Origin: Labyrinthula sp. Ha | Lineage: Eukaryota; Sar; Bigyra; Labyrinthulida; Labyrinthulaceae | Direction of reading: 5' to 3' | Assembly: GCA_015227615.1 (NCBI GenBank) | Contig: JAALGZ010000024.1 | Coordinates: 124,001-188,000 of the forward strand | Length of the DNA stretch: 64,000 bases | Shown here: positions 33,701-44,178 of the stretch, piece by piece | Position numbering within the stretch: the first letter of the stretch is position 1 | Layout of the letters: each line of letters opens with the position of its first letter | Translations under genes and position numbers: made by a program | Notes under the pieces: model-generated | What the model saw: only the letters and a program-made list of their open reading frames with translations | What the model was told of the DNA's origin: nothing | Database searches by the model: none

Positions 33701-35456
33701 ATTTTCCTGGTTGTGTATTTTTCAGAATATGAATCATGCAGTTATAAACCACTTCATACCGTACATCATACGCACGTGTCTCAAAATTGTTACCTCTTCA
33801 TACATATGGCATTTGTCTTGGCAGTGTAGAAAATATACATACTTAAGTGAGACACTATTTCTGTGTAAATTGAATTAGGTAATAATAATTTTGTGAGTTA
33901 GACGAGCGATTTTGCACTCAACAAGGCAATCTATTTAGCGATCCTTATAGCTAAAAACCCAATATCGGGTAGGAATTTAGTATATGAAGTAATAAAGACT
34001 CATTTAACCGAGCATTTGTAAGGGAATTAAATACTTTAAAAAGAACATACAACTAAAGCAAGCATACAACTCACTGACTAAGAATTTACTGCATGGATAT
34101 GAAACCTACTTCGCTTATTAGTCCTCAAGCTAACTTGCCAAGCCTTGCAGCTGGAATCAATATTTGTATTGCGGATGTAGTAAAAGTCACCCAGTGAATC
34201 TCATCAGGTAGTTTAAGTTTGAGAATGGTTGTAGCCAACATATTGCTGAGGAACAAGCAAACTTACACAAAAGATAAACAATTTTGTATCAGCTCTTTTT
34301 TTTAACATTCTGCTATCTCTGATGATGTTATCAATGAATGGGCTCATAAATGATAGATTCACTCCGCCTGCAAGAATAAATTACCATATCACTTCAAAGC
34401 TTTGCTCTGATGAAATTAATATGAAATAGTCAACTCAAAACCACCAGTATTAGAAGTTGCTATCCTTATATTATATTGTCCACACTTGGTTCAATCTGGA
34501 GTTAACGCTGAACAAAAAGTGTGTATTGGATTCTAACATCAAGTTTTTCAACAGGAGCCTATAATGCTTAGATTGTTTCTAAAGGGGTACGTTCGTGTAC
34601 TAAAGAAGAAATAATGATAATATGCTTCTTCCTGTGGATAACCTACTTCTGGTGCTAGTACTCTGGGGCAGGTATACCTGGAACATGGTATCCTAGTTTC
34701 ACCTTAGGAAAAAAAGTGGAAAACCAGAAAAAAAGAAAGAAAGAAGGTCTAGCACCTGTGAATGTCTCCTAAGTACAGAGACCTCTGACTGGGACAGCAC
34801 TAAAACAAGATTGGACTACTGGCAGACCTATGAACTAGAGTAAGAAAAACATAGCTCCTACGTTTTTATCTTTTATAAATCCATGATTATAGATAGAATC
34901 TCAGAGGTTAGATCATAATTATGCGCTTTACTCAAGAAAAGTTATTTCATAAGACATCACATCCACACAGAGACTTTCCTTAGTACATGTTTCTCTGACA
35001 CCACCCCATTTTCAATTATTTATGAAGCCCTTTTTCTGTCTTTCTGCTTAAGAGTTTCCGTGACACTGATTGCTAGGAATTGCTCCATTGGGTATTGAAT
35101 AATATCTAGCTTTTTTTTAGAGCTGCTTCATCACCTTAACGATCATAAATAACTAATGCAGCATTGTCCATTAAACGAAAGCGGCAGTTGGACCTGCTGC
35201 TTATACTCAAGGTAAGAACTGTAGATGTCCAAATATTCTGCTCAGGAGAAAGTTAGATTTTGCAGTGTAACTCTTAGTTTCTCTTAATATATCTATTACA
35301 TCCCTGAAAATAGTATTATTCAATGAGTTTGAAGTTAAGAGAATTCCTGCAATTAGAGCACGTCCATGGCAACTAAATAGTCTTGAAAATAAAGTATATA
35401 AAATAATTTGGGATTAAGTTAACAAAAATTAGGGCTGCAGAAAAAGTCAATATCAA

Positions 35457-36728
35457 CTAGTTCTTTTTCTGCTTACTAGCTTTTTCTAGCATTTTCCTTA
35501 ACTGCAAATAAGACTTCACAGGTTTCCAATTTTCCTCAGAACTTTTTCGTACTAAGAAGAATGGTGCAGTAGCTACTTCGAAATATTTCGCTAACGTTTT
35601 TCCTTCACTAACCGTCTCTCTCATGTCAGCATACAAAGTAGATCCGATCCATTTCTCTACGTTATCCTTCACAAGCTTTTCGCCTACATCTGCACATTTT
35701 CGGCACAACGCTCCATCTTCCATCAACTTCTTTACTAGAATTACTGCATACCCGGTTTCTGGGTTGATGTCTGTTTCTTTCAGAGCAGCTACATGAGTAG
35801 CTTCATAGGCTTTTTCCCCTTCGCTCACTTCCTTCACTGCTTCAGAGCTTTCAACCTCCTCTGATTCATCTGCGTGGAGACCACACTCTTGAAATTTACC
35901 ACCAAACCTAGTGTTTCTAGCATCTTCGCCTTCCTCAACAGGCCTACTAGAGTGCCAATCCCCTACGGTAACATATCCTTTACTCTGTAACGGATGTCTA
36001 GGCAAATCGTTCATATCGATATACTTTTCCACATCATCATCAGTCATTTTCAGCATAGGCAGTACCTTAAACCTACCATTTTGAAACCCTACGGTTTGCA
36101 TCCCTGCCCTTGCTTTAGTTTGTGCAGCTCGTAATCCAGACAATAGAGCTAAGGGACTTTCTTCAATTGAGTCCAGACCTTTTTGCAGAGGATCAACTTT
36201 TCTCATTTTTCCATATATTTGGTGACTCTTTGCATCATCTTTTTCCCAAAGTTTACCATAGATTGCTTCCATTCTAGCTGGACTCCATTCTTCATTTGTT
36301 TTCACAATGAGATTCAAGTTAAGAGTTTCTCTAAGCTCTTCAGCATACTGATACGTTTCTTTCGGAAGGTATCCTGTATCAACCCACACTACGGGTATCT
36401 CAGGCTTTACCTGTGTCGCAAGATGCAGTAAGACGCTTGCTTGAACACCAAAGCTTGTACTCATAGCAACTTTTCCATCAAACTGCCTCATAGTCCACCT
36501 CAATACATCAAGTGGATCAGTTAAATTTTTTCTTTCCAAAGTTGAGTTCATCTTCTCCAAAACACCTGGCAAATCTGAATAAGAGTCAATCTCAGCACCC
36601 AACTCTTTCTGCTGAACAGAGGACGCTGCGGCACTTACACCACGTGCAAACTCTTTTGTTGTAGAAAAATTCCTCCAATTCAATGCTCTTTGTACATTAT
36701 TTCTGCGTAATAAGGTAATCAATGACAT
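35457..36728 (-). CDS. PAPS reductase with C-terminal CxxC thioredoxin/glutaredoxin-like domain
   Basis: A 423-residue sulfate-assimilation enzyme reducing 3'-phosphoadenylyl sulfate to sulfite. Residues 70-285 form the CysH-type domain: PP-loop STSFG (about 90-94), WVDTGYLPKET, MRKVDPLQ, LLSGLRAAQT, VGDWHSSRP and the catalytic ECGLH (Cys282). The paired cysteines that bind 4Fe-4S in APS reductases are absent (YGKMRKV, not CC-xRKV), so PAPS is the expected substrate. An acidic linker leads to residues 325-395, a redox domain with CRKC (342-345) and an ATAPFF cis-Pro loop, which could supply electrons in cis. The first 30 residues (LLRRNNVQRALNWRNFSTT) are Arg-rich, fitting a mitochondrial or plastid presequence. 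Plant-type APR shares the layout but not the Fe-S ligands. Confidence 0.88.
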   Translation of the reverse strand: MSLITLLRRNNVQRALNWRNFSTTKEFARGVSAAASSVQQKELGAEIDSYSDLPGVLEKMNSTLERKNLTDPLDVLRWTMRQFDGKVAMSTSFGVQASVLLHLATQVKPEIPVVWVDTGYLPKETYQYAEELRETLNLNLIVKTNEEWSPARMEAIYGKLWEKDDAKSHQIYGKMRKVDPLQKGLDSIEESPLALLSGLRAAQTKARAGMQTVGFQNGRFKVLPMLKMTDDDVEKYIDMNDLPRHPLQSKGYVTVGDWHSSRPVEEGEDARNTRFGGKFQECGLHADESEEVESSEAVKEVSEGEKAYEATHVAALKETDINPETGYAVILVKKLMEDGALCRKCADVGEKLVKDNVEKWIGSTLYADMRETVSEGKTLAKYFEVATAPFFLVRKSSEENWKPVKSYLQLRKMLEKASKQKKN

Positions 36729-39700
36729 TTTCTTCTTTTTTCAATCTCTCAAATTTTTTGTTGTTTGGTTTTGCTTAACGGGTAAATTATGATTCTAAGC
36801 GAAATAATCCGTTAGTACGAAATTGAGCAATTTGATTGGTAGACAGGTTTTTGTAAGAGCTGTCTTTGGAATCGTCATCGGAGCAATTTGTGGATTCGGG
36901 GAATATAGCCGTTCTAGACATTTCTACGGGATTTCTCGGATATTAGACCAAAATAAGGATAAAAGGGTGAAACAGTAGGTGGTATATCTTCGGACAATTT
37001 CGAGCTATACGAACAAAGAAGATGCAAAGAAAAGAATTGCATTACGTTATAAGAATAAATTGTATATTCTGTTAATTATAAAAGAATATAACCGAAGGAG
37101 CAACCAGATTTGATATTGCGGTTTCTGGTGTGTGTTTCTGCACTGATTCAAACAAGGTTTGTTGGTTTGCTATATGAAATACTTGAAGGTAGAAGAAAAA
37201 CCTTGGGAGTTTTGCTCCCTACCAACTTTATTGTAGTGTTAATAGATAGTTTTTGCTTTCTGTTGCACTTGATCTATTACCAAATATTGTGTTCAGGTAT
37301 ATCATGCACTTTGGAGAATGCCCTATTTCTTACCAAACCCTAGTGGCCAAGGTCTTAAGGCTTGTCCTTGTCTACAAGAATAGTTTTAACTTGTTTCCGT
37401 AGATCAAGATGTCTTTCATAGGTGCTACAAAGTTTTCCCCTAGGTACAAGATGGTTCATAACCTTTTCGCACAGATATTGATCTGAGCTTACGGTGTTTG
37501 GTTAATCCACTCAAAGATCATGGATTTTTTCCCTTAGACCTGAAAGCAGACCAGTACCGTGAAACCTGCTGATTAACTGGTAGAAAATATAAATTAAAAA
37601 AAGTGCAACTTGGATTATCTAGAGAGTTTAAATTAGAATGAATGGAATCCCTTAGTTTGAACTAGAGTTGTATGGGCACCGTGTTTAAATGCGCTATTTC
37701 GATCGGCAAGCTCCTTTTGGAAAAATATGAAACTGTATTTTGAAAAACACAGCACCTTTGCCACACATGGGTAACCTATGCTAATAAGAACTCAACTCTG
37801 ATTAGCGTGATTAACAGTGCTGTTGTTACTAGGGAGCTCCAGATTTTTCTGTTATTTAGTCATGTAAACATTATGTTTCTGTCGGACTTCTCGCCCAATA
37901 ATTTACAAGCTTTGGTTTATGTAGTAGCTTAGTTAGTCAATGCGTAACTCTTTGCAAAGGGTGGCGCTATGTAATTTTAAAACTAAAGATATATTGTTCT
38001 TCATAGGTTATTTATTCTTCTTTAGCTCTGTCATGCTACCCTACGAAGTTACCCGCAAGGAGATAGTTTAACAACTTGATCATGAATGAATAGTGCCCTT
38101 TAGTACTCATTATGAAGTCTTACACTTATGCCCTGGACATCTTTTACCCAGCGCAAGTAACCTTTTTTAATTTTCATAGGGCCCTAATTGCCTTATAGGG
38201 AAGTTGTACTAAATACGTGGAGATAACTTGATCCCGAAGACTTAATGGATAAACGTGACTTCATTGATTAGTATAATCATAAGGAGAGTCATAAGTAAAC
38301 ATTACGTTTGAAAGTTTGTTGATGGTATTTATTGCCAAACAAGAGCGCTAGAATCACTAACTTTATCAGAGCAACTTGCCGTAACTATCGGCTGTAAAAC
38401 AAATTTAGTGCGGTATTGTTCAAAACTTGTTGACTCTAGAAGTAAAGCAATTTGTGATACAAACACAGAATAAAGACATGAAAGTTCAATTCAAAGAAAA
38501 ATTTGTCTGTAGAAAACTTCATTAGTACCTGCAGAGCCAACATTGTGATACCGTATTAAACCCGAGTGTGGTTTTCTTGTGTTTACTTATATATCATCTG
38601 TACAACTTAGGGTGAGTTCTTCTTGGTATTAGATTGTTGGCACCAATAGAGTAGCACATAACATGCAATAAGTTATTAAAGTTAAAATGAATAATCAGAT
38701 CAGCCAATTCCTAATTTAGTATAGATTTCCTATTAACTTTATTTATAATATTATAGTCTTAGTCACAGCATAGAGCAATTCCTTTGCAGGCATACTTAGA
38801 AGAATTATCAATAATCATTTCATTTTTATGTTGATTCTGATAAGGAATACTTAATTTGCTAGTTTCTTATCAAGTTATTTTACTATTTCATGGAATAGAC
38901 TTGATTATTAACAGCAGATTAAAATGGGCCGAGATTATTTATTAAGTAAAATTCAAAATAATGTCACAAAAAAATGCCAATTAATCAATGTGCAACAGTA
39001 AGAGTATGTTTTCTCCGCAGGCCTCATATTTGCGAGGTGGATGAATCAGGCAGAGTGTGGGAACAGAGCCTCATTTATGATTAACAATAAAATTGGATGA
39101 ACTGCTTTTTTTTTGATCCTATGCGTGAAAAAAAGAGGAAAAAGCATTTAAGCTAGGGTTGAGGTGTTTCTTAGATTGGATTTAGCTTATGTGGACGTCC
39201 TAATTGAAAGAAAGAAATTCTTGAAACCATTATAAAAAAAGAACTCTGAGGTTATATATCTTTCTGTTGGTGGTAATTTCTTACTCTTTGGCACAAGAAG
39301 ATGATTTCTCCACTGACCATGACTTTGGATATGGCGTCAATGTGTTTTCTTCACTATTAGATGTTTGTTTTATGGATTTTGCCCTGTCCAAAATCTAGAT
39401 GAGAGAGAAAATGGAGTCCGGAGATTCTTAGATGGTGGATACATTTCTAGTTCTTTTAGTGACTGAGGTATCTTTCAGATATACTGGAGATAATGAAATC
39501 AAGACACCTTTGAGTTGAGCTTAGATTGGAGATATGTAAGAAAAAAGAAGGGCTGTGAAAAGACAAAAACACTATTCTTGGAAAAATATTAAAAAATGCC
39601 AGGAGAAGAGTATTTATTTAACAAAAGTCTTGCACCTGCTACAGAACAGAGAATATAGAGTATGCACCATGTAAGAACATTTTGGCTTTTCATTCATGCT

Positions 39701-39861
39701 AAAGACATGGTGGGAAGAATTAGACCTTAACGAAATCCATCGTTCCAGACTGTGATTAGCACCAGGTCTACGTGTGCTTCAGACGCAGATTCGCATTAGG
39801 ACAAAGTGTGACCTTAACATATAAACAAAACAAGGTTTGCAAGCACTGCTTGCTGACAAAC
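36729..39861. other. 3.1 kb intergenic region
   Basis: It holds the PAPS reductase upstream motif. Otherwise A+T-rich with short chance frames; no gene, RNA or transposon is recognised. Confidence 0.55.
36773..36783 (-). promoter_or_regulatory. Myb-like upstream motif (gene strand ACCCGTTAAGC)
   Basis: It lies 45 bp upstream of the PAPS reductase ATG. It matches the LVIVD motif over CCGTTAAGC in the same orientation relative to the gene. Confidence 0.45.
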
Positions 39862-41334
39862 TTATGGAACAGGTAGTCTGTTATCCATATACTGATCACT
39901 GTATTCCAAATACATTTCAGCTACGCCTGCAACTGTACCAAAACCGCGCTTGTTTGTTTGTTCATATTTAGCAAAACTGTAAGGTGGTGTTGGTTTGGGT
40001 TGAGCTTCAATTGTCTCAGTTTTTGGAGTATCATCCTTCTTTCGGTTAAGATCCATATGTGCAGAGATCAAATGATCGCTCGCTAAAGCTGAGTTCAAAC
40101 TTAGTTCCCCAGCCAACACAGTTGCGGCAATGATCTCAGCCAGCTTGGAGGCATTATCCCCAGATACTTGACTGGCTCCTTGCACACCCAACATCTTTAA
40201 ACAACTAGCCTGCACCTTTAAGGAAGTTCCTCCACCAATTGTTCCAACTTCAATACAAGGCAGTGTAACTGACACGTTCAAACTAGATCCGTGTTCCCCA
40301 GACTCCTGTTTCTCCATGTGCAACAAACATTGGGAGCTCTCCACATTTTGTGCAGGATCTTGGCCAGTAGCCAGAAAAAGGGCAGTAACAATATTACTAG
40401 CGTGAGCATTGTTACCTCCTAAGCTTCCAGCAAGTGCACTGCCTACTAAATTCTTTGACACATGAACTTTTAGTAAATCATCAATGTTAGTTTTCAAAGT
40501 TTGTTTAAGGACAGCTTCAGGGACGTTGACTTCAGACACAACACTTCTTCCTCGGCCTTCAATCCAATTTACAGCCGCGGACTTCTTATCTGTGCAATAA
40601 TTACTAGATAAAGCAACAGACTTAATCTTTCCAAATACTTCTATCTCACCGCTAGTTAAAGTCTTAACTATTAAATCACATCCTTTGCCTATCATATTCA
40701 TTCCCATAGCGTCCCCTGTATGTGCAGTGATTCTCATATAAACATTTCTCCCAGCCAACGCGCACTTAATCCCCTTTATCTTACCAAATCTAGTTGTCTT
40801 CTCAAAGATACGGCTCAACTTTTCAATCCCATCCTCTGATTCGGCCCATTGAGAAAACTCTACAGCTTTAGATACGTCTTCAAACTCCATAACAGGAGCT
40901 CTAGTCATTCCATTTCGAAACACCCTGGATGTACACCCACCAGACTTTCTAATAGCACTCATTCCACGATTAATTGAAGCAATCAACGCACCCTCAGTAG
41001 TAGCCAAAGGTACATAAACTTCCTTATCATCCAACACAAGAGGCCCGGCAACTCCAATTGGAATAGGAAGAAAGGAAACTACATTCTCAGCATTCACGTT
41101 ATGAATTTGTTCATAAAACTGTTGCGTATCAAAATCGGCTCCAGTTTCCGGCAAGTTCTGCAAGGCTGATGAAGCATTTGGACTCATCTGTGCTAACAAG
41201 GACCTTCGGATGGTAACAGCTGACGAAGGACCGGCTAATTTATCCGCGTGATGAAGTTTATGCATAGGTTTAGATGCTGGTTTCTGTTTTAACAGCGCTG
41301 CAGCAGAGTTTCCAAGGGTTCTGAATTTTTTCAT
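39862..41334 (-). CDS. HMGR: HMG-CoA reductase, soluble catalytic domain only
   Basis: A 490-residue class I HMG-CoA reductase, converting HMG-CoA to mevalonate with NADPH. The catalytic set is complete: Glu114 in TTEGALIAS, Lys250/251 in NYCTDKKSAAVNW, Asp326 in TGQDPAQN and His426 in SAHMDLNR; cofactor-binding DAMGMNM and the GTIGGGT loop are present. Animal, plant and fungal enzymes carry two to eight N-terminal membrane helices. Here the protein starts with about 45 basic, non-acidic, non-hydrophobic residues (MKKFRTLGNSAAALLKQKPA), and an in-frame stop lies 21 bp upstream of the ATG. A mitochondrial presequence, as for trypanosomatid HMGR, is one reading. The Ser targeted by AMPK/SnRK1 after HMxxNR is Lys. 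There is an unusual Lys/Thr/Pro tail near 432-450. Confidence 0.95.
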   Translation of the reverse strand: MKKFRTLGNSAAALLKQKPASKPMHKLHHADKLAGPSSAVTIRRSLLAQMSPNASSALQNLPETGADFDTQQFYEQIHNVNAENVVSFLPIPIGVAGPLVLDDKEVYVPLATTEGALIASINRGMSAIRKSGGCTSRVFRNGMTRAPVMEFEDVSKAVEFSQWAESEDGIEKLSRIFEKTTRFGKIKGIKCALAGRNVYMRITAHTGDAMGMNMIGKGCDLIVKTLTSGEIEVFGKIKSVALSSNYCTDKKSAAVNWIEGRGRSVVSEVNVPEAVLKQTLKTNIDDLLKVHVSKNLVGSALAGSLGGNNAHASNIVTALFLATGQDPAQNVESSQCLLHMEKQESGEHGSSLNVSVTLPCIEVGTIGGGTSLKVQASCLKMLGVQGASQVSGDNASKLAEIIAATVLAGELSLNSALASDHLISAHMDLNRKKDDTPKTETIEAQPKPTPPYSFAKYEQTNKRGFGTVAGVAEMYLEYSDQYMDNRLPVP

Positions 41335-41398
41335 CTTCTTTTGTTTTAGTTTTTAACGTGTATATTTTTGTTTGCTTTTGAAGATTGCGTCACATTTA

Positions 41399-41405
41399 AA
41401 CGGTT
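41399..41405 (-). promoter_or_regulatory. Myb-like upstream motif AACCGTT (gene strand)
   Basis: It starts 65 bp upstream of the HMGR ATG; the gene strand reads GAACCGTTTAAA. Confidence 0.45.
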
Positions 41406-42374
41406 CTGCTGATTGCGCGAGTAGTACCAAAAATTTCAGTTTCTAGCCAGTGTGGTAATTCCGAATTGTAAAAGAAAAAAAAAGAGAACATATTTTGCTG
41501 ACGTATGTTTCTTGGCGCATAAAAAAATCATATTTCACAAATAAAATATTAGAAAATAAATATAAAAGTATTTTGTTTTTATTAGTTTAAATTTAGTTTG
41601 ACCATCATAGAGTATCATGGTTGGGTGGTCAACATTGTCACGTGAAGAGGGCTTCTCTTCAAATTGCTAAGAGAAATTAAAATCCCAGGTAAATGTTGGG
41701 GTAATATAGACATTGTATGCTAACTAAAACTTAAGTCCAACCATACACGAGCTGATGAAGAAAATCATAGACTTACAACTCTTTTCTGGAAGGAACAGGG
41801 TTTCTTCTGGTAATAGTTTTTTTTCCTACGTTACAGGCTTTGTCAGATGAACTATAATTATTAGGTTCTTAGATATTCCCGCGCTTCGTGCCAGTTAATT
41901 AAAAAAAATAACCTTGATCCCATCCTAGGGCAGCTTCAGAGTGAGTTCTATATCAACGAGTGCTAAGGCTGATATTATGGATTTAACGGTGTCTCTTTGT
42001 CGAAACATACCTCTCTACGTTGAAGAGATGATAAAATTAACATATTTTAGGCTAGATTCTAACGCACTTCAGTTATACTGCAGTAGGAAGTGGCGAGTGT
42101 AGTTTCGCCTGCTGGTAAGAAGAAGAACGCTTTGATTGTTTCGCACTTATTAACTTGGTTACCCAACCCTACTAGATTTGCGTGAACATATTCTCATTTC
42201 CCGAATTTCGACTGTCAAAGTCTTAACCAATCTGCTAGTTGCTAAAGTACGGGATCGCACCGATTGTTTTGAGTGCATGAACTCCTGTTCATAATACCGA
42301 TATCTATTGGTGTAAATCAGAGTTATCTCTGGAAGAACCTGCTTTAATAGGACTAGGCACCGGATTTTATAGGA

Positions 42375-42585
42375 ATTCTGAATAATTAATTGATATTTGT
42401 TTTGTTTCCGATAATCAATGAAGGAATTTGGATTTTGATTTTATCAAATGATTCTAAAATTTTTTCTGATTATCAATTGATCATCATTAATCAACCAAAA
42501 TGATTCGGGAGTTAACAGGACCAATCAATAAGGAAAATATTGGCAAAATCTTTTTTGATAAATTATCAATAACTCAAATACGCCC
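42375..42585 (+). repeat. dispersed A+T-rich repeat family, most complete contiguous copy
   Basis: About 210 bp. The left half has GGATTTTGATTTTATCAAAT and TTTTCTGATTATCAATTGAT. The right half has CATTAATCAACCAAAATGAT, CCAATCAATAAGGAAAATAT and TTTTGATAAATTATCAATAA. Both halves recur at 9216-9680 and at 49155-49290 plus 50115-50240, with a partial inverted copy at 27690-27850. It is rich in short palindromes built on TTGATAATTATCAA. Probably an old non-autonomous transposon. Confidence 0.6.
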
Positions 42586-44178
42586 CAAAATGGAAGCAAC
42601 TGCAGCCAACACTTATTAGCAGAGTTGTACCAATTAAAAGTTAGAACATTAATTCATAACGCCTTAAGAAGGTTCCTTCGTATCTACTCCATTAATAGAT
42701 CAAGTTTTCGGTTATTAGCTACATATTCTACTAAATTGATACGCTTGGAATCAGTAAAGCTATATTTTTCCGCTCATAGAATGCTCTGTAAAGCTGATAC
42801 AATGATTTGCCATTCTCAAAGCAAAGCAATCCCACACTAAACCGAACAACTAAGTAGCATCAGAAAAATATACTGCCATAGTGGAGAATTCCCAATACTA
42901 AGGCCAGGTAAAGTCCTAGCAAAGGGTACAGCTTCTAGTCAACTGGTTTCAAGAAAGAAAGAGTTGTGCACTTAAGACACAAAGACAAGCATCAAATACA
43001 ATTTGCTGAAAAGACTAAAAGGATATCCTAACTTTGACCCCCTTTTCACAACGTGCCGACATTTGGGCAATCTACAGTAAGTATAGTCATGAGAATCTTC
43101 TTGTTTCAATTTACATTGTTCCTCAGCATTATCCCACTCAATCTTAGTGCTTTTAGCCATTCTCAGCGGAATAATTAGTTTATTGAATTTGTATTGTAAT
43201 AGAAATTTTTTGGCAGGCTCCTAGAGAAGAAACCTAGAAGAAATGATGCTTCATCCATTTGACCTACAAGACTACTACTCATTTTCAACATGTAGAACTG
43301 AGCGAAGTTAGGAGTTAACAGTCTTGGGATTGAATCAAGCTGCCTCTTCTCAATCCCAACAAAATGTTTCAGAATTTTTAGATTTTGTTGTATTGAGGCT
43401 TCGTAGTTCTTTCCTATTTGAAAATGTAAAATTAACAAGAAAACAAATCCTTAAGACCGCATTCTTATCAATAAATTAATTTGACTTCAACTATGCGAGA
43501 TTATTAGTTGTAGACTGCACTACATCTCCAGGCCAAATTTCGTACATGTCAACTTAGGATGCAATTGCTGTACTGTTTCAAAATAAATTCGGTGAAAAGC
43601 TCAGAATGATGACATTCAGAAAAAATACGAGCAAGAAATGACGTAGTTTAGCGCTTCTTCAGACTCAAGCCGTGACTCTCAGTGGATGTCAGCGTGATCA
43701 GTCTATCTACACGAGGTTCTGAATTTCAGAGAAATCCATAGACGTAATAAGCGGCTTCGCAGCCATGAAGCGTTCCATTGTAGCCTGTAACTAGTTGCTA
43801 CCTACCAGCGAAGATGGCGGACCTCAAGATATGCGGTAGATATTTTACTATTTATTGTTTAGGCATTATTACTGGCCCAGCATTAGAATCAGCAACGCGA
43901 CCTCGGTAAGATTATTAGCCAAGACACATTGACCAGGAAACATGTTTATTTTGAGGCTTTAGTACCTCTTTCGTTGAGTGTTTATGAAAGCCCAGGCAAC
44001 TACAGAGCAAATTAGCTTATTCTACATCATCTACGAAGGAAATACGGAAACACGAGGGTCTTCTGACAAGACAATCTCGACACTAAACACCATTTGCACA
44101 TGCACCAATACAATGTTGAAATTGGCCCTACTAAAGGTATCACTGAAAATGACCACATGAACTTATGTTCAGGAGCTA

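Larger units (their letters stand above)
24588..35456. other. 10.9 kb gene-poor stretch with transposon remnants
   Basis: No conserved gene found. It contains the GH1 upstream motif, a 122 bp foldback element (27331-27452), an inverted copy of the dispersed repeat (27690-27850), a hAT-type non-autonomous element (29746-30708) and short chance frames below 90 codons. Confidence 0.65.
41335..44178. other. 2.8 kb intergenic region
   Basis: It contains the HMGR upstream motif and the best copy of the dispersed repeat (42375-42585). Minus-strand frames at 42972-43160 and 43175-43438 (62 and 87 codons) show no recognisable domain and are probably chance. Confidence 0.55.
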
